Assembly: GCA_027475525.1 (NCBI GenBank)
Contig: JAMWFC010000005.1
Span: forward strand, 1,538,769-1,602,768
DNA length: 64,000 nt
Source of the DNA: Macrolepiota albuminosa
Taxonomy: Eukaryota; Basidiomycota; Agaricomycetes; Agaricales; Agaricaceae
Reading direction: 5' to 3'
The position numbers and the translations under genes are program-made. Below, piece after piece: positions 1 to 12,258 of this stretch (the first letter of the stretch is position 1; every line of letters begins with the position of its first letter). The notes under the pieces are model-generated. The model was not told the DNA's origin. It searched no databases and was given only the letters and a program-made list of their open reading frames with translations.

Positions 1-1175
1 TATGCTAGCCACTATTTTTGAACAAATAAACTTTGGCCTCTATTTCTGGTAGTATAAGTCAGTTGTGTTTAGTCCATGATACATGTAGTATGTTGATATT
101 ACTATTAGTAGGAAGAAGTCAGTTGGTAATTTACCATGCTTGAAGTCTTCCTAAGCAAATGCCTTGTTCTGTTTTTGCATGATATCAACCAATATGTCTA
201 GTTCTGCTATTGTTAGGAAACTAATATTGAGAGTGCTGAGAAATAGCACCTTGTGCTCTGTCATAAATTGCTCTGTTGGTTGATGAATCTGGATTGAGTT
301 CAGGAAAAGTTGTTAGTAGGTTGTGAATTATCTTTCTTTCAATGCAAAATTTCTCAAATACAGAGCTCATGATCAGTTTTTGTCTTAAGTGCTATGGGCT
401 TATACTTTTTCTTGACCTGAACCTCTTTGTGTTTAGAGGTACTATTGTCAGCAAATGGATTTATAAGTAGAATTGGAGTTTTTAGCAAAACTAAATATCA
501 AAAGTTCTTTGGAATCAGGAGTAGAAACAAAATAAATGTCTGTCAAAAGGTTTTAGTAATAATAGAAGCTATTAAATATAGGTAGGATAAAGCTTTGATA
601 GTAAGTGATGAAGAAGAATTCAAGATTTCATGGGCTAAAGAAGTATGTGATATAATGATTACTTGCCTAGTCCAATGATTATAGTTCAAGATAAGTGCTT
701 CATCTCCATGATCTTCATCACTCATCTCCTCAATGTCATTAGAAAACACTTGTAGAGGTTGTTGGTAATGTATGGTCATTGCCTCAGTCCAGGCTTCTGG
801 AATTTCTCTCAGGAAAATGTTAGTATTGTTCTGCTTACTCCTAAATTGGGGTCACTAATAGTTAGCATTGTTTTGTCCTTAGATGTCATCTTGACCATTG
901 ATCTTGCTAATACATCAAATGGCCTTCCTAATAGTAAATTGTATGCAAGTAATCAGAGAATGTGGACCCTGTAGATAAAACATAAGATTGCTGATAGTGC
1001 AGGGTATATTGCAAGCCAAATCCAGAGAGCAACCAATAGTGCTATTAGTACTTTGCATATTAAGAATAATTGCTGGGTTGTAAATAATGCTAAGCTTATT
1101 TGCAATGTTAGCAGCCATGGAAATAATCTGTGATCCACTATCTACAATTGATTCCACCTTGCTTCTTCTATCCAC
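1..1175 (-). pseudogene. Ty3/gypsy pol relic, protease to RT-linker region
   Basis: Decayed retrotransposon coding sequence read on the minus strand. The piece at 915-1175 contains the aspartic protease core IVDSGSQIISMAA followed by an ILNMQS segment. The piece at 543-779 carries a VFS..IEE...DHGD segment, and 410-470 reads VQVKKKYKP. The same three blocks occur in the same order in the younger Ty3 element of this window (near 38650, 39060 and 39425), so this is an old relative of it. Frames are broken many times and base composition is AT-rich. No LTR of the parent is visible here because the window edge cuts it. Confidence 0.75.
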
Positions 1176-1688
1176 TGTAAAAGCAACCTCTGGAGGCTAT
1201 GGTTCAGTCACACAGCTGACAAAGAAAGATCCAAAGTGTATTAAAGTATATACTAACAAGATTATAATAACTACTCACTTTGCAGAGGGAGATTCAAAGA
1301 GAATAAGTCTAGAGATTCTCTATGCCAGGTTGGATACTTCTGGGACCTCTGAAGCATGGGAAATTGTATAGGACAACAGAACCTTAAAAACTCAAAAATT
1401 GCCTAAACAAAGTGCACAAACAAGGCAGGAAAACTCTGGACTTTGGAGGTCAGAAAGGCAAAGTCTGGCTTGTGTAAACAGTCTGTATGCAGTGCTAAAG
1501 GGCCCACACTTGTCTGAATGATAGCTAAAGAATCAGAGCACCTCAAGGGCTGAGAATAGTACTAATAGATAGTATTAAAAAAATAGAAACAGTAAAGTAA
1601 AAGAATAACAGCAGAAATAAGGAAATGAATAAAGGGGGAATGAAGGAATAAAGAGTGAAAGAAGGAAGAAATGAGGAGTCTTCTGACA
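1176..1688 (-). repeat. Solo LTR, family A, inserted in the pol relic
   Basis: A 513-bp copy of the LTR of the chromodomain Ty3 element at 5690-12258. It begins TGTAAAAGCAACC and ends TCTGACA, with the same orientation as that element. It splits the pol relic: the coding match runs up to EIV on one side and resumes at VDRRSKVESIVDSGS on the other. Flanking pentamers are tccac and gtcac, so a target duplication is no longer perfect. No internal sequence remains, which fits LTR-LTR recombination. Confidence 0.85.
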
Positions 1689-3361
1689 GTCACTATTTCA
1701 AAAAGATCTAGATGCTCTTGGATTGTCTGCAGCAACTGCATGTTGTTTAATTCTCTGTCAGGGGGTTCAGGCAATGGTGTAGCCATCTGACCAGCTGGCT
1801 GTTGTCTGTGACAAGTCAGAGTCTGCACTATAATAATGGTATTGGAGATACTTAGGTGAGTTGTCTCAGATTGCTTCAATTCTTGCTCTTCTCAGTGCAT
1901 TCCTGTTATGGATGAGCTCCTCCACAATTCCTGCACTGATAGGTCCAGTAGCAGATAGAGGCATCAAATGGGCATTCTTTGGGGCCATTTCATTGTCTGC
2001 ATAGAACTCTTTTGCTAATGGTACCTGAGCCTGATCAACTTGGTATTGGCCTTGCAGGTTTGTAGCTGCTATAGTTAATTTCATCAACATTGAGTGTGGA
2101 GTCATGGAAATTAACAAACTTGGATTGGTCTATGAGTAACAGTCTAGTTCCCTCTTCAACACAGGTTCTAACCACTTTGTCATAGGCAATGATTTTTTCA
2201 TGAGCACTTTCTTGTTTAGTAGAAAAGATGTTGAGAATTTGATAGATGTAGGACTGGAATTCCTGATCTCTGTCTGGAAATGCAAACCTGAGCACTTTTG
2301 CATAGATATTTGCAGCAACCAACCACTAGCTGCTTGTCTGGACCTTTCAAATCAGAGAGCTGACTCCAAAGGCAATCTCATGCTGTCTGAGATGTCCTCT
2401 ATTCTCTTAAGGAGCTCCCAGATGTCTGATGGAGCTATAAATTGAGTCAAAGCAGACTGCTTCTTTTTGGAGCATCTTATCCCATTTAGATAGAGGGAAG
2501 TCTAATGAGGCTGTTTATGAGGTAAGAATGCATTCTTTGATCTCACTGAAGATGAGCATGTATTGTTTGAGCAGCTTGCAGTTTTGGCTGCATTGGAGGT
2601 CTCTATAATCACAGGTGAGTTTCTTCCACTCAAACCAAAATATCTTGGTTTCATCAAATTTTTGGTATTTAATAAGTTCAACATTCTTGCTAGAAGACCT
2701 GGTGTCAGACTTGCTTCTCTCATAGTCATGATCAACAGTTCTGATAGATAGGTTTTCAACTAAGTTGTTGCTCTACTAATTTGACATACTCATTAGTAAG
2801 TTGGTCAATGGACTAAGACAACAAGAATTTGTCTCTAGAGTGTTTCAGTAAGGCAATCCTGTCTTCAATGTTCTGTCCTCTGATTTTGGTAGGATTTTTG
2901 CCTGTTTACTTGAGATTTTCCTATTTTTCTGCCTCAATTCCTCCTGGTGCTTGGTGTGAACTTTAAAACCTTCACAGCATCAAGCTTGTCTCTAATACAT
3001 ATACTCTTGCTTTCTTTTTGTTGTCATTAACAAGGGCAAAATAGTTGTTGATTGTGTCTTGATGCAATTCAGGTGAGACTGCAGACTTGTTTGCCATGTT
3101 AATAATAGAGATGAGAATGACAGGTCTTGATTGACAGTCCTTGCAAAATGATTCAATATGTTCTTTGAGGCATTCAATATTGGCTTGCTCTGAGCTTCTC
3201 TCAAAGGACTCAATCCTTGTGGTTGATTGACTGAACTTTTGGCTGTCCATAGTGGTCCCAGACAATTCAGCAACTTGTGAGTCATTTGTATTTATTAGAT
3301 AGTTGAAGATACCAATGGGCATAGACCATAATATAAATACAAATTGTACTTTCCTGACCAA
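1689..3361 (-). pseudogene. Unclassified retroelement relic (upstream part of the decayed element)
   Basis: About 1700 bp of AT-rich sequence with broken minus-strand frames. The first about 60 bp (TIQEHLDLFEIV) continue the Ty3 pol relic upstream of its protease. Further up, 2035-2322 reads FPDRDQEFQSYIYQ and AYDKVVRTCVEEGTRLLL, which resembles a segment I associate with repeated gag-like proteins of mushrooms. The rest (2500-3361) has no motif I recognise. Whether all of this is one element is uncertain. Confidence 0.4.
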
Positions 3362-3980
3362 CCTGTTTTCAGGCCATCAGAGATGACACTTCTGTCAAAT
3401 GCTGCAACTCACCTAGAAAGTGGACATCGAGCTGAGACTCTATAGAAGAAGTTGACTAGAGTAGCCATCAGTAGCAGAAAATTAGGTTGCTGGACAATCT
3501 CTAATCAATTCTAAGTAGGGATGACCATTGAATGCAGTTATCTGTTAAGAGATACTGTTAGGAGACCAGTTTTCAGACCATTGATGATGCCAACTGTGGT
3601 TGGATGCACTGGACATTACACAATACAATGCCATCTCCAGCATCTGGCATGCATAGTATGTGAGGAGTTCTGACAGAGTCCTAGTATGCTCAAGCAAATA
3701 TGATAGAGCAATGCACTAAATAATAGTACCTTGAATGCTACCTAGCAAACCATAAGCACTGTAGCTTAGATGAAGATATAGTAATAAAAAAAATATCATA
3801 ATAAAATGTGCCTATAGATAGCACCGCAAATGACAAAGACAATATAGATGAGGCTAGCACCCAACATAGTGACAAAGTTAGCTCAAGCCAGTGCAATTTG
3901 AATGCTGAGAGTAACTGGGTGCTCAATAGGTTACAATGCATTGTTATTACATATGAAGTAGCTATCTTTTATACTATACA

Positions 3981-5251
3981 TGTCACAACCCCCCTTCTAC
4001 CCAGAACCACTCCAGAACATCTCTGGAACCCCCTCACTGATTCTACAACACAACTCCTGCCAGTACCTGCCATTATAGCTGCTGATACTGCTATTACACA
4101 TGCCTTCTGACAGCCCCCACACTAAGGACCCCAGATCATCTACCATCACGGCCATTGCCCCACAATCAATGCCCAGATCATGTCAATCATTCCAGCTATT
4201 ACACATCACACATCACAGTGTCTCCTGCATGCAATTGATTGCACATTCCATATGCACAATCCCCAGAATATAATCTCCCCTCTGCTTGCCGCCACCCATT
4301 AAATTCCAGAAACTATCTTAGACATCTCAAAATTTCCTCAGATCCCCTGAAGTAAGCTCCATAGTACTTATAGTCATAGCCACTCTCCTGTATTACCTTA
4401 GTCTTGATATTACAATTGCTGTTTGCATGCCCTTTGATTCAACTGGTATGTACTGACTGTCAGGGGACTCCTCATTTCTTCCTTCCTTCACTCCTTATTT
4501 CTTCTGTTCTCCTTTCATTCATTTTCTTATTTCTTCTGACATTATTTCATTTTACTATTTCTATTCTTTCAACACTATTTGTTAGTACTATTCTCAGCTC
4601 TTGAGGTGCTCTGGTGCTTTAGCTACTATTCAGACAAGTGCGAGCCTTTCAGCACCACTTCCAGACTGCTTACATAAGCCAGAGTTTGCCATAGTTTGCC
4701 CCTTATTTGTGCAATTGTTTGTGTAGGCAATTTTTGAGTTTTTAAGGTTTTATTATACTGTACAGTTGTTTCCCATGCTTTAAAAGCCCCAGAAGTGTCC
4801 AACCTGGCATAAAAAATTCCTAGACTTGTTCTTTTTGGATCTCCCTCTGCCAGGTGAGTAGTTATTATGATATTGTCAGTACATACTCTAATACACTTTG
4901 GATCTCCCTCTGCCAGCTGTGTGACTGAGCCACAGCCTCTAGAGGTCACCCTTACACTGACTGGCACACTTGATTGGCACATGTACTCTGAGATTGGTAT
5001 GCACTTTGCAACTTTAAGTTTGTTAAACCCGGTCTTGTCTAGAACTCCCAGTTCTTGACTCAACTCTAACTCCAACTCACCTTCAACTTCTTCAATCCTT
5101 GACCAAGTCTCTGAACCTGGGTATTCCATTTTTCACATTTTGAACTCTGAAGCATGGTCCAGAGTTTCAGATACCCAAGTACACGTAGATCAAGTCCACC
5201 TTATAAGGGTGTTGCTTTCTCAAAAGGCCCACAAATCAGCAGTATCTGACA
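3981..5251 (-). repeat. Solo LTR, family B, split by solo LTR A
   Basis: Starts TGTCACAACCCCC and ends ATCTGACA. Without the nested LTR A and its duplicated pentamer it is about 767 bp. It is the inverted counterpart of the 774-bp solo LTR at 60839-61612. The flanking pentamers ataca (3976-3980) and atgca (5252-5256) agree in four of five bases, consistent with an aged target duplication. The strand given is relative to the copy at 60839 being called plus. Confidence 0.75.
4458..4956 (+). repeat. Solo LTR, family A, with perfect 5-bp target duplication
   Basis: A 499-bp LTR that starts TGTCAGGGGACTCC and ends CCCTTACA. It is the inverse of the LTRs at 5690-6208 and 11740-12258. The pentamer ctgac sits directly on both sides (4453-4457 and 4957-4961), proving insertion by an integrase and fixing both ends. 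It lies inside solo LTR B, so family A was active after family B inserted here. Confidence 0.92.
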
Positions 5252-5689
5252 ATGCACTATTATATTTTGAAAATAAGTTCATATGCAATGCTACTAATTA
5301 GCACCTCTCCTCAAAGTTATAGCTAACAGTGACCTGTCAATGGCAACTAGCAGCATATGGATAATAGCAACTAACGGCATTATAGCCTATTGGCCACAGC
5401 AACTATAAAACTACTTAGAATTATATGAGTCTGCTCACTTTATAAGATAATTTCAATTGGTCAGGCCACTCCAGAGTATGGTCAGAAAATCTTCAACATA
5501 TGCCACAAGTGCTAATGCTGGTGCTAAACATTGTATCATTTTCTGATAGGTTAAAATATCAGGCTTGAGTATATCCTGTCTTGTCATTATTGATTCTTTA
5601 TACTTCTGATTGAGGTGCCTTGACAAATGGCAGCACCTAATGCTAATCCTCTTCTGGAATTGATCAGAGTTTGGTCAGAGTCACCTCCC

Positions 5690-6208
5690 TGTAAGGGCGA
5701 CCTCTAGAGGCTGTGGCTCAGTCACACAGCTGGCAGAGGGAGATCCAAAGTGTATTAGAATATGTACTGACAATATCATAATAACTACTCACCTGGCAGA
5801 GGGAGATCTAAAGAGAACAAGTCTAGGGATTCCCTATGCCAGGTTGGATGCATCTGGGGCTTCTGAAGCATGGAAAACAACGGTACAGTACAACAAAATC
5901 TTAAAAACTCAAAAATTGACTAACCAAACAACTGTGCAAACAAGGCAGGAAAACTCCGGACTTTAGAAGTCAGAAAGGCAAACTCTGGCTTATATAAGCA
6001 GTCTAGAAGCAGTGCTGAAGGGCCCACACTTGTCTGAATGGTAGCTAAAGAACCAGAGCATCTCAAGGGCTGAGAGTAGTACTAACAGATAATGTTGAAA
6101 GAATAGAAACAGTAAAATGAAATAATGTCAGAAGAAATGAGAGAATGAATGAAGGGAGAGTGAAGAGATAAGGAGTGAGAAAAGGAAGAAATGAGGAGTC
6201 CTCTGACA
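5690..6208 (-). repeat. 3' LTR of the chromovirus
   Basis: 519 bp, on the plus strand TGTAAGGGCGACC to CTCTGACA. It matches 11740-12258 over its whole length with roughly 3% divergence. Confidence 0.93.
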
Positions 6209-6219
6209 TCACTCCCTCT

Positions 6220-9200
6220 CTAGAGCGCCGCGTCTCGACATGCTAGATAGAAGTAGTTCTGGATGGCCTGGTCTACTTTGGAAAGAGAATAGAGGCCTCT
6301 GATTGCCCGAGAAGCATTAGAATGCTGTTGATAGAATTCCTGGACCAAGGCAGGAGCATGGACATTCTCTTGTGGCTTTTAGGAGATGTTCTCGATTCCA
6401 TAGCCCTTCCTCTTGACCTTGAACTGAAGCTTGTTTCTAAAGAGTCAGCTGTCTAGAATTTGTTTCACTTCGTACTCTTTTTGGTTGTCTACCAGAACTG
6501 GAGGTGGAGATGGCTGTAGACGTCAACCTGGGATTGGATCCTCTGGAGCTGGAGAGAGCTTCACCACATTGAAGACTAGATGGAGTCGACTCATTCCACT
6601 AGGCAGCTTGAGTCGATAGGCTAATGGGCCTATCTGCCTTACTATAGAAAAGGGTCCTAGACGATGGTGAGAGAGCTTCTAAGAAGGTCGGGTGGTAGCA
6701 ATGTCAGAGGCATTCAGGTAGACTTGATCTCCAGGCTTGTACTTGGGGCTGGAGTTTGTCTATGATTATAGTAGCGGGCCATGTCATCCTTTGCCTTAGC
6801 TAAAGCAGCCTTGGCTCCCTCCTAGGCTGCCTTCATCCGATCTATAAACTCATTGACAGCTTCATTCTCTGAAGGTTGTCCACAAGGCTCAAATCCCATC
6901 TGAGGGTGTCGACCAGTATCTAGAAGGAAAGGAGACATCTGGGTGGCAGCGTGTACATGGTTGTTGTATTGAAACTCTGCCTCTGGTAATAGGTCATCCC
7001 AGTCATCCTGTCGTTCATTGCAGAAGAGCCAGAGATACTGTTCTAGCTCCTGGTTGACACGCTCAGTCTGGCCATCAGATTGGGGGTGGTAGGCTGTGGA
7101 AGTGTGGAGTTTGACATGGAGGAGGCAATACAGTTCTCTAGTAAACTCTGCTACAAACTGAGGTCCATGGTCAGAGACATAAGCATCTGACAACCCATGG
7201 AGTTTCCAGACATGCTTCTGGTATAGATTGGCGGCACCCATAGCTGAGCAGGTAGTGTGTGTTGGAATAAAATAAGCACGCTTGCCACAGAGATCCACTA
7301 CCACCATGATCACATTATATCCATGAGAGTCTGGTAACTCAACAATGAAGTCTACTAAGGCCACACTCCAACGCTTAGCTGAGATAGACAATGGATGAAG
7401 CTATCTCATAGGAGGCTAACAATGAGGCTTAGTCCAAAGGCAAAGGTCACAGGTGGAGGTGTAAGAGCCAATATACCGTGACATTTGAGGCCACCAGTAA
7501 TTCCATGAGACCAGCTCCAGTATCTTCCATCTACCAGGATGTCTTGCAACTCAAGAGTCATAATGCTGCTCCACAATCCGCCTCTGGAGGTCTGCCAGGT
7601 TGGAAACATAAATGCGTCTCCGAAAAGTGAGAAGACCATTCTCCAAAGACCACTCATTGGTGTGGACAGACTTCACTCCAGTTTTCTCTCAAGCATGCAA
7701 GGCCATGGCAGCCTTAGCTATCAGATCTTCTTGAGCGCCCTTTCAGTTACCTCATCGGATGTCTTGAAGGATGCTCACTTCTTCTCCCTGGCCAACCACA
7801 CCTTCTAGAGCATGAATAGCAAATAGTTCTGGCTTCAGGAGTACAATATTGTTATTGTCACTAGCTCCTGAACCATGATCTGCTCGTCTGGAAAGTGCAT
7901 CTGGCTTGCCCATGCTCCATCTGAGTTTGTGATGCAGAGAAAAGTCGAAGTTGGCCAGATACAAGGACCATCAAGCCTGTTGGCGGTTAAGTTTCTTGGC
8001 TATCCAAAAGTACTCTAAGTTTTTATGATCAGTTCACACCTCAAATTTATGCCTGGCACCTTCAAGGAAATGTCGCCACTCCTCAAATAACTGAATGATA
8101 GCCAGCATCTCCTTGTCATAGATCTCATAATTTTGCTCCACAGCATTGAGACTCTTGGAGTAGAAGGTCACAGGATGCCACTTACCATCTTCCCTTGACT
8201 GCTGAGAGAGAATGGCTCCAGTAGCAAAATCTGAGCTATCAGCTTCGACATGGAAGGGAGAGTCGTCATCTGAGAATAGGAGGACAGGCTTTGAAGTGAC
8301 TGCCTGTTTGAGGGCATCAAAGGCTGTCTGCTGTGCTGCATCCCAGTGCCAAGGAGTGTCCTTAGTGGTGAGATCAAAGAGGGGCCAGGCATGGTGTGAG
8401 AAATCCTGAATAAACCTCTGGTAGAAGTTGGTGAAACCCAGAAAGGCCTGAACCTCCTTCTTGTTCTTAGGCTCTGGCCACTCTGCCACACCAGCCACCT
8501 TGACTGGGTCCATTTCAGCCATTCCATGAGAGATGATCAGTCCAAGATATTCAACCTTAGTCTGCTCAAACTCGCATTTCTCTGGCTCAAAATAGAGCTG
8601 GTGTTGGCGAAGACATTCTAGTACAATGCACATAATCCGACAATGCTCCTCTAGAGTCTTGGTATAGATGAGAATATCGTCAAAGTATATGCACACAACA
8701 CCTTCCACTATGAGGTCTTAGAAAATGTTGTTCATCATGGTCTGGAAGGTGGCAGGGCTATTAGTGAGGCCAAAGAACATTACCAGAGGTTCAAAGAGTC
8801 CACGATTTGTTCAGAATGCTGCCTTCCACTCATCACCTTCTTTGATGCGCACATTGTTGTAGCCCCAGCGGACATCCAACTTGGTAAAGTAGCACGCACC
8901 TCGGAGGTTGTTGACAAGCTCTGAAATGAGTGGTAAAGGGTAGCAATTTTTCACAGTCATCACATTCAAGACTTGGTAGTCCTGAATCAGATGTAGAGAT
9001 CCATCCTTCTTCTTAATGAAGAAGACTGGAGAGGCCATTGGAGACTTTGAGGGATGGATGCGACCAGAGTCTAAATTCTCCTGCAAAAAGGCATCAAGCT
9101 CATCCTGTTCTCTGGGAGAGAGAGGATAGACCTTGCAGCTAGAGGGCTCAGCATTGGGCATAAGCTCAATCGCATGGTCCCACTGCTTACGCTCAGGGAG

Positions 9201-10274
9201 GGAGTCAAATGATGCCTTAGAGAAAACATTCTCAAAGTCTTGCAGGTGATGAGGAACTGCATCTCAGAATGGCTTAGGAGCAGAGTTGGCAGCAAATGCC
9301 TGAGCTAGCTGCTGGGAAGTAGTTTGGCTAGCTCTAATCTCTGCTACTGTTGGTGGAGGTCGTAAGGTAGCTGCATAAATCCTATCATCTGTCTTGATAG
9401 CCTCGTCTGGAGACTCTGGGTCAGGAGCATACCTAAATTCACCCTCACATCCATCTTCCATTTGGGCTTCACTCACTACACCTCAAATGTCCTCATAGAG
9501 GGCCTCTCTATAAGGGAACGCCAAGGGGGGAGGATCCAGTAGGTCGAGGTCTGCAAAGGGGAGGTGTCTGGCTTGGCAAGCCCGAATAGCAGCACGCTCA
9601 TGGACTGACTCTCTATGCTCCTCTCTAACTTCCTTGGCACATGTGGAACACCGTCAAGGGCAGTGGCTCATGCTCACCTTACTCTTGGCTCAGTCAATCT
9701 CAGGATTGTGATTATGCAGCCAAGAGAATCCAAGTATCATGTCCTGCTTTCCTAGGCTGGTGACCACAAAGACAGCACACTCAGAATGAGTCTGATAACA
9801 AAGGACTAAATCCACCACTGAGCAGATGGATCCAGCTTCATTGAGCATACCGTCAATATTATAGACTGGAATAGGGTGAGAGAGGGGCCAGGTAGTGAGC
9901 TGGTGTTGTTCTACATAATTGGTGTCCAGAAAGAGTCCAGTAGCACCACTGTCCAAGAGAGCTATGACGCTTCGAGTTTGCTGAGTGTCAGTTGTCTCAA
10001 TCTCCACATTCAGATGCAGAGAGTTGGAAGAGGGAGTGGAGGCAACAACATAGCAGCAAGGAAGGCATTGTTTCCAAGCTAGGATACGTGGTTGTCGGAC
10101 AGGAGAAGGAGGAGAGGTCTTAGCTGAGGCTTGGACCAAAGGGGTATTTTGTACGTCGGAGGGGGTGCTTACAGTTTTAGTCAGAGAATCAGGAACAGGG
10201 AGCAATACATTAGAAGATTTTACTAATAGACATGTAAACTGATTAGCACCAGGCGGCAGAGGCATACGACTCAT
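6220..10274 (-). pseudogene. Chromovirus pol: protease, RT, RNase H, integrase, chromodomain (broken)
   Basis: Read on the minus strand. The protease core LLDSGATGLFLD is in 9690-10274. RT blocks (LIQDYQVLN, FTKLDVRWGYNNVRI at 8811-9161 and the catalytic YFDDILIYT near 8690) are followed by RNase H (FHVEADSSDFATGAIL, YDKEMLAII). The integrase core at 6822-7391 shows VDFIVELPDSHG, VSDHGPQF and TERVNQELEQ. The tail (about 6235-6600) reads KVK.KGYGIENIS, the start of a chromodomain, and stops at 6220-6222. In-frame stops and shifts break the frame repeatedly, for example a TAA between NNIF and DLIVEGVV near 8717. Not functional. Confidence 0.9.
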
Positions 10275-11625
10275 CCATCGCTCTATTGAAAACCCTCCCC
10301 TGCAAAATCAAAGGACCCATCTAATGGTTCTGCTACAGCTTCCACAGGACCCAAGGACTCCTCCAAAGGTTCTGTTTCAGTCTGTACATTTGGGGAGGGG
10401 TTTTTTCAAATGTCTTGGGCAGCAAGGAGCTGGAGAAGAAGCTCTTCCTGCTCTAAAGCTGAAAGATAGCACACCTCCAACCCCTGGGGACAATATTGAG
10501 CGAAGTGACCAGGCTTCCCACAGCAACAGCAGAGGAGAGGAAGGCAGGAACATTGATGAGAGGCATCAACATCCATAGGTACCCCAAGAGGAAGGGGACA
10601 TGCCACAGGTACCTGAGCCAGCAATGGAGCATGAAATGGAAGGGAGGGCTGGATGGAATGACAAGCAGAAAAAGATGCCTGTGAGGTGGAGTGAGGGGCA
10701 GTTCCATGGTGGAGCTCAAGTCATAACTCCATGACCTGCCACTGATTCTGTGCTACCTGATACCAGGTCTCAATACTCATGTTATCAGGTTGTCCCTCAG
10801 CCATGCTGTCGATCTGGTCTATGAGAGAGGGAAGGAGGCCATCTCAAAAGGTGAGACAGAGCTGAAGACTGTCTGGATAGCAGGCCTGTTCAGCAAGAGC
10901 TCTGAAGGAGTCGATATACTCATCTAGGGTCTGCTTCCCCTGCCCATATCAATGAGGATCTTGGAGAGTGAGGGCTGCCACCTTAGCAGGGTCCAAGGGG
11001 AAGAACTCTGTCTGAAACTCCTTCTCAAACTGATCCCAACTTCCAAAACTCTCCACTCCTTCAGAGGGTTCAAGGGGAAGAACTCCATCCGAAACTCCTT
11101 CTCAAACTGATCCCAACTTCCAAAACTCTCCACTCCTCCAGGACATCGAAAAACTCATAGCATGTATGTTGAAGCTCGCCCAGACTTCATGTAAGAAAGA
11201 ACCCAAGTGATCTTGAGAGCATCAGAGGGGAAAGCCTCACTACTGAGCTGAATATAGGTGATGCAGGACTGCAGGAAATGCTCGCCTATCACTTGGTCAC
11301 CATTGAATGTGTCTGGAAGTGCTGGGCAAGGAATATTGGCATGAACTGGGGGAGAGGCCCCAAAGTGAGGGACTGGGGGTGTGTCAGCCCTAACTGGAGG
11401 TGCCTGGAGAGGGGTAGGAGTGAGAGGGAGGTGCTCTAAGAGGGCCTGAAGGGAATGGGAGATGGTGTCTGTGGCCTGACATAATCCAGCAAGTTCAGTG
11501 GTGTGGAGGGTGAGGGAAGCTTGAGTAGTCTGCACCTGAGTCTCCAGAGCAAGCAAGTGACCCCAGGCATCATCCTGAGGGGCAGAAGCATCCAGGGGAG
11601 TGTCTGAGGGGGCTGGTTGGGTCAT
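10275..11625 (-). pseudogene. Chromovirus gag (broken)
   Basis: Starts at ATG 11625 (MTQPAPSDTPLDASAP). The N-terminal 157 residues end in KITWVLSYMKSGRAS, a segment typical of gag in mushroom Ty3 elements. After a frame break the capsid continues with FGSWDQFEKEFRMEFFPLNP (near 11133). A zinc knuckle CCGKPGHFAQYC lies at about 10530. One of the breaks coincides with a 77-bp-period duplication (10988-11141) that looks like an assembly effect; other stops are real decay. Confidence 0.85.
10988..11141. repeat. 77-bp-period tandem duplication in gag
   Basis: 10988-11064 and 11065-11141 align at an offset of exactly 77 bp with about five mismatches, all transitions. It shifts the gag frame; omitting one copy rejoins the capsid segment to the conserved part downstream. 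Confidence 0.8.
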
Positions 11626-11739
11626 AGAAGCAACAGAGGGGCAGGGAGTAATCCAGTGGAGGAGGGACCTAAAGGGGCAAGAGAGGGCTCAAGCAGGCTG
11701 AAGGGGGCTCCCAGACTGAAATGTAGAGACTTGTTCTGC

Positions 11740-12258
11740 TGTAAGGGCAACCTCTAGAGGCTGTGGCTCAGTCACACAGCTGGCAGAGGGAGATCCAAAG
11801 TGTATTAGAGTATGTACTGACAATATCATAATAACTACTTACCTGGCAGAGGGAGATCCAAAGAGAACAAGTCTAGGGATTCCCTATGCCAGTTTGGACG
11901 CTTCTGGGGCTTCTGAAGCATGGGAAACAACTGTACAGTACAACAAAATCTTAAAAACTCAAAAATTGACTAACCAAACAACTGTGCAAACAAGGCAGGA
12001 AAACTCCGGACTTTAGAAGTCAGAAAGGCAAACTCTGGCTTATATAAGCAGTCTGGAAGCAGTGCTGAAGGGCCCACACTTGTCTGAATGGTAGCTAAAG
12101 AACCAGAGCATCTCAAGGGCTGAGAGTAGTACTAACAGATAGTGCTGAAAGAATAGAAACAGTAAAATGAAATAATGTCAGAAGAAATAAGAGAATGAAT
12201 GAAGGGAGAGTGAAAAGATAAGGAGTGAGAAAAGAAAGAAATGAGGAGTCCCCTGACA
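11740..12258 (-). repeat. 5' LTR of the chromovirus
   Basis: 519 bp, on the plus strand TGTAAGGGCAACC to CCCTGACA. It is the leader side of the minus-strand element; gag starts 115 bp inside it. Confidence 0.93.

Larger units (their letters stand above)
3581..5650. repeat. Dispersed repeat unit C, copy 1 (interrupted by solo LTR B)
   Basis: The left arm (about 3581-3980) and right arm (about 5252-5650) match the arms of a second copy at 60412-61990 in the same order and orientation. Shared blocks include tgatgccaactgtgg near the left end and gacctgtcaatggcaac in the right arm. The unit itself is probably an old LTR, but its outer ends are not clear and no coding sequence is visible. It is split by solo LTR B, which is in turn split by solo LTR A, giving three nested layers. 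Confidence 0.65.
5690..12258 (-). mobile_element. Chromodomain Ty3/gypsy retrotransposon (chromovirus), degenerate
   Basis: A full-length but decayed LTR element of 6569 bp on the minus strand. Both LTRs are 519 bp with TG...CA ends. Gag, protease, RT, RNase H, integrase and a chromodomain-like tail follow in Ty3 order from 11625 down to 6220. A purine-rich tract (agagagggagtga on the minus strand) sits just inside the 3' LTR. About 16 differences separate the two LTRs by eye (about 3%). The flanks (ctccc on the left, gtgcc on the right) do not form a target duplication, and a Tc1 fragment is present only on the right. Recombination between two element copies is therefore possible. Confidence 0.92.
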
